64,000 nucleotides of DNA, taken from assembly GCF_046000175.1 (NCBI RefSeq), contig NZ_JBEOMB010000082.1, forward strand, positions 1 to 64,000. The letters run 5' to 3'. Every line of letters starts with the position of its first letter. Position 1 is the stretch's first letter. The position numbers and the translations under genes were made by a program. The notes under the pieces are model-generated. The model searched no databases and was not told the origin of the DNA. It saw only the letters and a list, made by a program, of their open reading frames with translations. Positions 58,911 through 64,000 of the stretch are shown here, piece by piece. Source of the stretch: Rhodoplanes sp046000175. Its GTDB lineage: Bacteria; Pseudomonadota; Alphaproteobacteria; Rhizobiales; Xanthobacteraceae.

Positions 58911-58926
58911 GCTGGCGGACGGGGTG
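58911..58926 (+). other. Right attachment-site repeat of element 1, in tRNA-Ser 3' end
   Basis: GCTGGCGGACGGGGTG, identical to 43893-43908. It covers the CCA, discriminator and 3' acceptor strand of the tRNA, the usual crossover region for tyrosine integrases, and keeps the tRNA whole. Confidence 0.7.
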
Positions 58927-59002
58927 GGATTCGAACCCACGAGAGACTTGCGCCTCTGGCGGTTTTCAAGACCGCTGCCTTCAACCACTCGGCCACCCGT
59001 CC
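58913..59002 (-). tRNA. tRNA-Ser (anticodon TGA)
   Basis: 90 nt on the minus strand including encoded CCA. The acceptor stem is GGACGGG/CCCGTCC with discriminator G. The anticodon stem-loop GCGGT-CTTGAAA-ACCGC gives anticodon TGA, reading UCA. A long variable arm (GAGGCGCAAGTCTC) marks a type II tRNA, and the T arm GTGGG-TTCGAAT-CCCAC is intact. Element 1 abuts its 3' end and element 2 lies upstream of its 5' end. Confidence 0.98.
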
Positions 59003-59013
59003 ACTTCAGCAAC

Positions 59014-59032
59014 ACCAGACACTTAGTCTGGT
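59014..59032. promoter_or_regulatory. Hairpin upstream of tRNA-Ser
   Basis: ACCAGAC-acttA-GTCTGGT, perfect 7-bp arms, lies between the integrase 2 stop and the tRNA 5' end. It may separate integrase from tRNA transcription, or be part of the second element's junction. Confidence 0.55.
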
Positions 59033-59092
59033 CTCTGGCCGAACGGTCCGGGAACGCCGGACCATGTTGGGGCCAATCTGGACCCAATCGGC

Positions 59093-60328
59093 TTAACTGC
59101 CGAGCGTGGTGCGCGACAGCGCCGCGATGACTGCCGCTGCGCTGGTATCGGCCTTCCGGGTCCGCTTCGCGTAGATCCGAAGCAGGACGGCCGGATCGTG
59201 ACCGCACCGGGCGGCAACTACGTGCACAGGCACCCCCGCGTCAAGCAGCATCGTCTCGTGGGTGCCCCGAAGATCATGAAGCCGCAGGCCCGGGAAGCCG
59301 AGTGCCGCCGCCTTCCTGGTAAATTCCTGCGTCACCGCGTCCGGAGCCCGAGGCCGGCGGAATGAGAAGCTCTCGCCCTTGGTCGGAGGGTTCGGGAACA
59401 TCAAGGCGTCTTCGGGCAACGGTACCAGCGATAGGTCAACAGTCGCGCCGTCGGGAACGCCGGCGACGATCCGGAGATGGTGGTCGCGTTCGCGACGGAG
59501 CAGAGCGACTAGGTTCTCGTCGATAGTGATCGTTCGGCGCCCGCGTGCGGTCTTCGGTTCCTTGAAAGCGATTCCGTGTGACCGGGTCTGCTCGACCGAG
59601 CGGACGATCCGGAGGGTCATCGCGTCTGGATCGAAGTCCGACCATCGCAGCGCCAGCACTTCACCTCGTCGCGCGCCGGTGAACGCCGCGACGCAGATGA
59701 TGGGGTAGAGGACCGAGGCGCGAAATCCGTCGATCAGCTTCTCGAGCTGCTCGGCGTCCAAGGCCGTGCCGTGATCGCTGTCGCCGGGGGAGGGGGCCTC
59801 GGCTCGCGCGACTGGATTGGTCGCCAAGAGACCCTTGCGAACTGCCGCCTTGAAGCAGGCCCCAAGTTGCGTGTGGACGTGATGCACTGTCCGCGGCGCA
59901 AGCTTCGTTTCGAGCTTGCAGTAGAGCCGATCGATTTCGTCAGGCCGGATCGCTTGCAGTAGCCGCGCTCCGAGCGTTGGAACGACGTGGAGGCGCATGA
60001 GCTGGCCGTACCGCTCCAGCGTCTTTCGATTGACCAGGCCGCGCCGGCGAGCGCCGGCCTGCGGCTCGGCCTCGGCGGCGGGCTGGCGGTCGAGCAGGGC
60101 GAGCCATCGTTCTATCCACTCGGCGAGCGTGATTTTGGCGGGAGCGACGTGCTCTCCGGTGTCGCCGCTTCGAAGCAGTCGACGGAGTTCCGCAAGGGCT
60201 TCCTTTCGAGTACCGTGCACGGTCGCCGAAAACCGTTTGCCGCCGACTCTGTAGCGAAGCCGCCAAGAGTTCTCGCCTCGTTGCACGAGGCTTCCGTCAC
60301 CATAGGTGCGCCTCTTGGTGGAGTTCAT
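59093..60328 (-). CDS. int: Tyrosine recombinase / integrase of element 2
   Basis: 411 residues. The N-terminus has the three-strand arm-binding domain (GDGSLVQRGENSWRLRYRVG), then a SAM-like core-binding domain (about 70-185). The catalytic domain has TGARRGEV, His351 and Arg354 in LHDLRGTHETML, His377 (RCGHDP) and Tyr386 (RIYAKR). It is not closely similar to integrase 1. Its 3' end lies 91 bp from the tRNA 5' end, so the junction probably lies in or just before the tRNA. Its start overlaps the stop of the upstream regulator by ATGA. Confidence 0.93.
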   Translation of the reverse strand: MNSTKRRTYGDGSLVQRGENSWRLRYRVGGKRFSATVHGTRKEALAELRRLLRSGDTGEHVAPAKITLAEWIERWLALLDRQPAAEAEPQAGARRRGLVNRKTLERYGQLMRLHVVPTLGARLLQAIRPDEIDRLYCKLETKLAPRTVHHVHTQLGACFKAAVRKGLLATNPVARAEAPSPGDSDHGTALDAEQLEKLIDGFRASVLYPIICVAAFTGARRGEVLALRWSDFDPDAMTLRIVRSVEQTRSHGIAFKEPKTARGRRTITIDENLVALLRRERDHHLRIVAGVPDGATVDLSLVPLPEDALMFPNPPTKGESFSFRRPRAPDAVTQEFTRKAAALGFPGLRLHDLRGTHETMLLDAGVPVHVVAARCGHDPAVLLRIYAKRTRKADTSAAAVIAALSRTTLGS

Positions 60329-60954
60329 ATTGGGTCCGTGAAGTCCTTTTCCCTTAAATAGGTAATCGAAGACACGGTTATTTCGATCTCGTGTTCTATC
60401 CCGTTATTAATCCGTTCCAAGTCTTCGGAAATGAATTTAAAGCAGTCTCCCGCCAAGGTAGCTGTGTTTGTCAGCCACCGAGAACCCGGAAGTTTGACAT
60501 CGTGAGAAAAGAAATTCGAGGCTTCTAGCGACGGCTGCGCGGTCGGCAAAGAATTATCGTTCTTTCCATAACGTAATATTCCGGAAGAAGCATTTCTTGT
60601 GACGATAAGTTCAGAAACCTGCTTGGCTAAGTCCGGTGACGATATGATCCGGGTAATGGCCGCGCGCAACGTTTTCTCTCCGGTCAAGAGGCACGTTTTG
60701 TCATAAGGGATCCTCGCGTTGCAAAGAGTGCGAATGCGTTCGTCGGTCTCTGAGAGGCTGTCTGTTGCCGTGATCGCAAGAAGCAGAACCGCCAATGTAT
60801 CGGCGTTCAATTGCACTCCACCGCCGGGCCCGCGCTTCTGGCTCGACTTCAATAATCCGAGTCTGACCAACGCTCGCTGCCGCTCATAGAGCGCCGCGGG
60901 AGTGAGTCCGAGCTGGAGTGCGATGCGTGAGCCGTACGATTTGAGACCGAGCAT
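60325..60954 (-). CDS. Winged-helix-like regulator upstream of integrase 2
   Basis: 209 residues from the ATG at 60954. The N-terminus (SRIALQLGLTPAALYERQRA then LVRLGLLKSSQKRGPGGGVQ) reads as a winged helix-turn-helix. The rest is helical without a known domain. GC content is clearly below the genome average. It overlaps integrase 2, so the two are co-expressed. It is divergent from an HTH gene across about 100 bp with two GGTG/CACC dyads, an arrangement like a phage lysogeny switch. Confidence 0.7.
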   Translation of the reverse strand: MLGLKSYGSRIALQLGLTPAALYERQRALVRLGLLKSSQKRGPGGGVQLNADTLAVLLLAITATDSLSETDERIRTLCNARIPYDKTCLLTGEKTLRAAITRIISSPDLAKQVSELIVTRNASSGILRYGKNDNSLPTAQPSLEASNFFSHDVKLPGSRWLTNTATLAGDCFKFISEDLERINNGIEHEIEITVSSITYLREKDFTDPI

Positions 60955-60975
60955 GCCGGGATGGGTACACGAGAG

Positions 60976-60994
60976 AGGTGGTGATTGTCCACCT
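60976..60994. promoter_or_regulatory. Dyad operator 1 in the divergent region
   Basis: AGGTGG-tgattgt-CCACCT, perfect 6-bp arms with a 7-bp centre, lies 22 bp upstream of the regulator start. Its sequence is related to the second dyad at 61028. Confidence 0.6.
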
Positions 60995-61027
60995 TTCCGG
61001 TTGCGTCCCAAATCGAGACGTGTCAAT

Positions 61028-61043
61028 TGGTGTACGTTCACCA
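61028..61043. promoter_or_regulatory. Dyad operator 2 in the divergent region
   Basis: TGGTG-tacgtt-CACCA, perfect 5-bp arms with a 6-bp centre, lies 14 bp before the HTH gene start. With operator 1, it flanks the likely overlapping divergent promoters. Confidence 0.55.
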
Positions 61044-61056
61044 CCAAGAGGCTCGC

Positions 61057-61269
61057 ATGGCGGAGAAAACGACAAACACTGACAATCCGTTGGTCTACGA
61101 TGTCGCCCAGGCCGCGGCCTTGCTGGGCATGAGCCGTAACGCTGCGTACGCGGCAGCGGCGCGCGGCGATATTCCAACCATCCGTATCGGGAAGCTCATT
61201 CGCGTCCCCAAGGTTGCGCTCGACCGCCTTATCGACGGTGCAAGCGGCAGGCGGGATCACGCACGATGA
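61057..61269 (+). CDS. Excisionase-like helix-turn-helix protein of element 2
   Basis: 70 residues. MerR/excisionase-type winged helix: VYDVAQAAALLGMSRNAAYA then RGDIPTIRIGKLIRVPKVAL. Its size and wing match the 46161 protein of element 1 but the sequences differ strongly. Its stop overlaps the next start as ATGA. Confidence 0.85.
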   Translation: MAEKTTNTDNPLVYDVAQAAALLGMSRNAAYAAAARGDIPTIRIGKLIRVPKVALDRLIDGASGRRDHAR

Positions 61270-61805
61270 TGGCGACGAAGATCACGGCTCTGCGTGGGGC
61301 AGGGGGGGCCGCTCGCCGCGCCGCCCCCCTCGCCCCCGCGGGGGCGACGGTCACACTTTCGGTGACCCTCCCACTCGGGCGAACCATTCTGACCGCGCGC
61401 GAGCGCGCTTCGCTCCAGCTCCTGCTCAAGGCTGTGACCGACACGCCCGGACCAGACGAGGGGCAGCGGCAGGGTCGAACGGTTCCTGCCCCGATCGAGC
61501 AATTCGCAACTGATGTGCGAGCATTCCTCGCCGCGCGCTGCGCGCTCGATCCATCGGGCGTTGAACAGGCTTCGTCGCTCTTGGCTGCCTATAACGCATG
61601 GGCGGACGAGGTCGGCGTGAGCCGCCTCAGCGGTCGACACTTGTCGACCGCGCTCGTCAGCTTGGGGCTCCGGAAGCGGCGTTCGTCGGTGGTCTATTGG
61701 CATGGAATCCGGCTCCGGCTGGGTCCGTCGCCGGCCCGTCGCACGGGGCAAACAGCCGGCGAAGCTCCCAAGCTCCCGGAGTCGGGAAGGTTGGCCGATT
61801 GGTAA
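61266..61805 (+). CDS. Stand-alone primase C-terminal/D5-like winged helix protein
   Basis: 179 residues. The middle (PIEQFATDVRAFLAARCALD, SLLAAYNAWADEVGVSRLSG, RHLSTALVSLGLRKRRSSVV) matches the C-terminal winged helix of D5/P4-type phage primases, which binds origin DNA in such systems. The N-terminal 80 residues carry no primase or helicase domain. So it is either a truncated primase gene or a separate origin-binding protein. Two tandem iterons (AAGCTCCC) lie in the last codons of the gene. Confidence 0.65.
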   Translation: MMATKITALRGAGGAARRAAPLAPAGATVTLSVTLPLGRTILTARERASLQLLLKAVTDTPGPDEGQRQGRTVPAPIEQFATDVRAFLAARCALDPSGVEQASSLLAAYNAWADEVGVSRLSGRHLSTALVSLGLRKRRSSVVYWHGIRLRLGPSPARRTGQTAGEAPKLPESGRLADW

Positions 61806-61845
61806 CCTACTGAATTCGTTAAGAATGGGAGGATGTGGGTGGATC

Positions 61846-61932
61846 GGGAGGGTTTTGGCAATGAGGCTGATATGCGTGTGCGTGTGTGCGCGTGTGCGCG
61901 CACATAACAAAATACTCACACTAAACCCTCCC
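61846..61932. repeat. Inverted repeat bracketing the first alternating tract
   Basis: GGGAGGGTTT (61846-61855) pairs perfectly with AAACCCTCCC (61923-61932). Just outside, GGGAGGATG (61827-61835) pairs with CATCCTCCC (61932-61940), giving a two-step stem around the tract at 61870-61906. Confidence 0.85.
61870..61906. repeat. 37-bp alternating purine-pyrimidine tract
   Basis: Strict alternation over 37 bases, mainly GTGTGCGCGTGTG, flanked by A+T-rich DNA. Such tracts can adopt Z-DNA under negative supercoiling. A second, interrupted tract is at about 62354-62392. Confidence 0.9.
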
Positions 61933-61959
61933 ATCCTCCCGAAAGTCGGGTTTAGTGTG
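61917..61959. promoter_or_regulatory. Perfect 12-bp hairpin
   Basis: CACACTAAACCC (61917-61928) and GGGTTTAGTGTG (61948-61959) form a perfect 12-bp stem. The left arm overlaps the AAACCCTCCC arm of the larger inverted repeat, so the two structures compete. Confidence 0.85.
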
Positions 61960-62577
61960 GCTAACGTTCTATAACGTAAGAGTAAATCAACGGGAGGTTA
62001 TGTCGAAGATGCTCCCGGCATGCTCAGGAACCCTCCCGACCAGAAATATTCGTGGATTACGAAGGGTATTATCGGTGCCCTACTTGACGCGAGTAAACAA
62101 CGGGATTCCTGCTTTGCTCATTGGCGAGTCGGCGCCTCGCGCGGCCGAACTGCGGAGAGCCAGGCAGTCGCGGGCGTGCCGTCGCCAGCGCCCGGGCCTC
62201 GGCCGCCCCCGGCGCCCCCCTCGATGCCTCCAAGCTCCCGCCACGGGAGCAGAAGGGGAGCTTGGCAGGTGGCCGGGGCAGGTCGGGAACCGTTGGGCCG
62301 CAAGGATGAAGGGAACTTGCGGGAGCCGGGGGAGCTATTTTCTCTATGAGGACTCATGCGTGCGCGCCCGCAGGTGCGCGCATGCACACACGATAGCTAC
62401 AAGCTCCCTAAGCTCCTTAAGCTCCCTGACGAGAAAGAGGGCGTACAGCAACTCTCTGGGTGTTCTCGAAAAAGTTGCTTCTGGCCGGGGCTGCTGTCCG
62501 CCGTTCTTGCTCCCGTGCGCCTCCCGCAAGCTCCGGATGGCCGGCACCCGGCGGGGAATTTCCCCGGAGTGGCGGTC

Positions 62578-62979
62578 GTGAGCGTCACTCAGCGAGTTGA
62601 TCGCGTCCGCGCGGCATTGCGCGCAGAGACGCCGGTTTCGCCGGCCGATGCAGAATGGCTCGCCGACGAATTGGATCGCCTGCATCGCGAAGGACGGCTC
62701 ACGGATGTGGGCACATCCAATCAGCTGCGGCGACGTGATCAGCTCGTCATCGAAGCCGCCGCCAGTCTCTACGGTGGCCATCCTCGGCGCAGTCAGGCTG
62801 CTCAGATCGCCGGCGAGCTGGCTCGGTATCAGTGCAGCGCATGGATGCGCGAGCGGGGCGCTGCGGCGAACCCGCACAGAGTCGGTTCGGCACGATATTT
62901 CTGGTGGGAAGTGCTCAGCGCGTGTCCTCGTGTCATCGGCGAAGAACGCGTTCGGCAAATCCTGGGTAACAGCTCGTGA
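62578..62979 (+). CDS. Protein of unknown function, element 2
   Basis: 133 residues from a GTG at 62578 with GGAG 8 bp upstream (a GTG at 62569 is an alternative). It is helical and charged (QRVDRVRAALRAETPVSPAD; WLADELDRLHREGRLTDVGT) and has SQAAQIAGELARYQCSAWMR near the middle. The size and place before terminase/head genes could suit a small terminase-type or DNA-binding protein, but no motif proves it. Confidence 0.65.
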   Translation: MSVTQRVDRVRAALRAETPVSPADAEWLADELDRLHREGRLTDVGTSNQLRRRDQLVIEAAASLYGGHPRRSQAAQIAGELARYQCSAWMRERGAAANPHRVGSARYFWWEVLSACPRVIGEERVRQILGNSS

Positions 62980-63033
62980 TTTCAATTACCCACGCGAATC
63001 GCGAGAGTCGGACGACTCAACGGAGCGTCCGAG

Positions 63034-63411
63034 ATGACCAACGAAAATCTGCGGCAATGTCTCGACGGGCTGTTCTCAGGAACGCCCACCCGAGCCTCGC
63101 GCGACGGTGCGCATTCGCCGTCGCCGGCGTCGGTTCTCGGAAGTCGTGAGAACCACCAGGTCCGTGCCTCGCATGCCGGCCTGAACTCCGCGGTCGACCG
63201 CATCTGCGCCGCGCAGGGTCTGGCGCCCGTCGAGCCCGATGCCGCCGTTTCCGATCCGATCGCGCGCCTCGATGCCTCGATTGACCGGATTGTCGCGCGC
63301 TCTCGGCCGCCGGCCGCCTCGCCTTCGAAGGTCGCACCGCACGCCGATGTCGGTGATCCCCTCGTCGCCGCCGTCGACCGCATGGTGCGCAGCGGCGGCA
63401 GCGTGTCATGA
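63034..63411 (+). CDS. Small protein of unknown function upstream of the head protease
   Basis: 125 residues; CGGAG lies 8 bp before the ATG. Two similar segments, PIARLDASIDRIVARS and PLVAAVDRMVRSGG, hint at an internal helix repeat; a third related piece is LNSAVDRICAAQG. It overlaps the protease start by ATGA, so it is co-expressed with the head genes. Perhaps a scaffold- or head-related factor by position only. Confidence 0.65.
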   Translation: MTNENLRQCLDGLFSGTPTRASRDGAHSPSPASVLGSRENHQVRASHAGLNSAVDRICAAQGLAPVEPDAAVSDPIARLDASIDRIVARSRPPAASPSKVAPHADVGDPLVAAVDRMVRSGGSVS

Positions 63412-64000
63412 GCATTCCGTACCACCGCATCGCGTCGGCCTTCTACAATCGGCCACTGCTGCTGACGCCGAACAGCGCGGAGGTAATCAGTGTGTTTCTG
63501 ACGTCGCGGATCGCAGCTGGCCGTGGTGCCGGAGCGGGTCAGAACGACGCCGGCGAGAGCATTCAGGCCTTCCCGTCTCAACCCCGCCCTGACGGTTCGG
63601 TCGAAGTCCACCAGCCGCGGGCGAGCCGGTTCTACGGCGACTACCCAATCGACGAACGCACCGGCCGGCCCGCGCCCTACCGACGGACCGAGGACGGCAC
63701 CGCGATCATCACGGTGGTCGGCGAGCTGGTGAACCGTGGCGCATGGGTCGGCGCTTCGTCGGGCCTGATCTCCTACGAGGGCTTCAAGCATCAGATCGGC
63801 GCCGCCGCCGGCGATCCGAAGGTGCGCACGATCGTGCTCGACTTCGAGAGCCCCGGTGGCGAGGCGATCGGTGCCTTCGAGGCGGCCGCTGCGGTGCGAG
63901 CTGCGGCCGCCGAGAAGCCCGTCCTGGCGGTCGTCAACGGCATGGCGGCCTCGGCCGCCTACGCGATCGCATCGGCGGCGTCTCGCGTGATCACGATGGC
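63408..64000 (+). CDS. S49 (SppA/ClpP-fold) phage head-maturation-type protease, 3' end outside window
   Basis: The first 197 residues of a phage S49 peptidase. Residues about 85-110 form the first strand (DGTAIITVVGELVNRGAW). The ClpP/SppA fold is clear in VRTIVLDFESPGGEAIGAFE (the oxyanion-loop S-P-G-G) and VLAVVNGMAASAAYAIASAA, where the Ser of A-A-S-A-A-Y is the nucleophile. Such proteases (protein C type) process capsid scaffolds and lie between portal and capsid genes, so a real head module should follow to the right. Truncated by the window edge. Confidence 0.88.
   Translation, partial: MSIPYHRIASAFYNRPLLLTPNSAEVISVFLTSRIAAGRGAGAGQNDAGESIQAFPSQPRPDGSVEVHQPRASRFYGDYPIDERTGRPAPYRRTEDGTAIITVVGELVNRGAWVGASSGLISYEGFKHQIGAAAGDPKVRTIVLDFESPGGEAIGAFEAAAAVRAAAAEKPVLAVVNGMAASAAYAIASAASRVITM

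Larger units (their letters stand above)
58117..58912. other. Relic region next to tRNA-Ser
   Basis: 796 bp with no intact gene. It contains decayed pieces of a dienelactone-hydrolase gene, the first codons of a RecD2-like gene and a degenerate integrase leader (58836-58857). It probably records earlier insertions and deletions at this tRNA hotspot. Confidence 0.65.
61762..62427. repeat. Iteron and inverted-repeat array of element 2
   Basis: AAGCTCCC occurs at 61762, 61770, 62232, 62401 and 62419, with one mismatch at 62410, and inverted at 62256 and, with a change in the last base, at 62330. The last three form a tandem 9-bp repeat. Between the groups lie six GGGAGG/CCTCCC motifs (61827, 61846, 61927, 61935, 61992, 62032). 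The array starts in the end of the primase-like gene. Confidence 0.8.
61806..62577. other. Structured non-coding region of element 2
   Basis: 772 bp in which I find no supportable gene. Frames that cross it (for example from 61955 or 62020) lack ribosome binding sites and change composition with the repeats. It holds the iterons, two alternating purine-pyrimidine tracts bracketed by inverted repeats, an A+T-rich section at about 61905-62070 and a GC-rich section at 62140-62300. Confidence 0.65.

Noticed and set aside
58909..59130. Frame reading LADGVGFEPTRDLRLWRFSR over the tRNA
   Set aside because: This is a translated tRNA-Ser, a well-known false protein.
62020..62349. Protein gene of 109 codons in the structured region
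   Set aside because: Low-complexity Pro/Arg/Gly content from the GC-rich spacer; no domain and no ribosome site.
61955..62581. Protein gene of about 200 codons in the structured region of element 2
   Set aside because: No ribosome binding site, composition follows the repeats, and it runs through inverted repeats and the GC-rich block.

Overview
The window is about 64 kb of a high-GC alphaproteobacterial chromosome, most likely from the order Hyphomicrobiales. The evidence is the red-type (form IC) RuBisCO operon with cbbX, the hemB/RDD/leucyltransferase neighbourhood, the tRNA-Ser-targeted elements, and the dense long-palindrome intergenic repeats typical of that order. I cannot name the genus from sequence alone. 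Roughly 1-43.1 kb is host chromosome and 43.9-64 kb is mobile DNA that meets at a single tRNA-Ser(TGA) gene.

Host part. The left end (1-3243, minus strand) is the end of a branched-chain-amino-acid-type ABC uptake system (permeases LivM and LivH, periplasmic binding protein), next to an AraC regulator and an SLC13-type carrier. 6667-16251 is a Calvin-Benson-Bassham block: divergent cbbR, then cbbL, cbbS, cbbX, cbbF, cbbP, cbbT and a phosphoglycolate-phosphatase-like HAD gene. RuBisCO, its red-type activase, FBPase, phosphoribulokinase, transketolase and a probable glycolate-salvage step therefore sit in one CbbR-controlled unit. Two tandem TTA-N8-TGA sites lie in the cbbR/cbbL gap. Next come an exported protein of unknown function, a caspase-like protease, Bpt-type leucyltransferase, an RDD membrane protein, threonine ammonia-lyase, HemB, a DUF6163-like membrane protein, a stand-alone AceE/transketolase-like TPP enzyme, a subtilase autotransporter with a divergent AraC regulator, a putative F420-dependent NADP reductase, and a second, complete liv operon (livG-livF-livK-livH-livM). 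A TAXI solute-binding protein translationally overlapped with a potassium channel, and a quinone oxidoreductase, close the host part. At least six kinds of long inverted intergenic repeats occur, several inside the cbb operon.

Mobile part. Element 1 (about 43893-58926) is bounded by a 16-bp direct repeat, one copy being the 3' end of tRNA-Ser. It carries an integrase, excisionase-like and winged-helix proteins, a small nuclease, a TSCPD protein, a RepA-like ATPase followed by a 10-copy iteron array, a possible small-terminase-like protein, two virion-like proteins, a tail-fibre-like protein and several unknown genes. One unknown gene is a self-contained 'moron' with its own promoter, operator and terminator. 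No capsid, portal, tail tube or large terminase gene is visible, so it looks like a phage satellite or a deletion-derived prophage. Its right end holds scrambled relics of a recD2-like gene and a dienelactone-hydrolase gene, plus a relic integrase leader.

Element 2 starts on the 5' side of the tRNA (59093 to beyond 64000). It has a second integrase with an overlapping regulator, a divergent HTH gene, a stand-alone primase-C-terminal-like protein, a remarkable 0.7-kb non-coding region of iterons, nested inverted repeats and alternating purine-pyrimidine tracts, and then genes leading into an S49 phage head-maturation-type protease that runs off the window. The two iteron arrays, each directly downstream of a replication-type gene, are the most interesting undescribed features.
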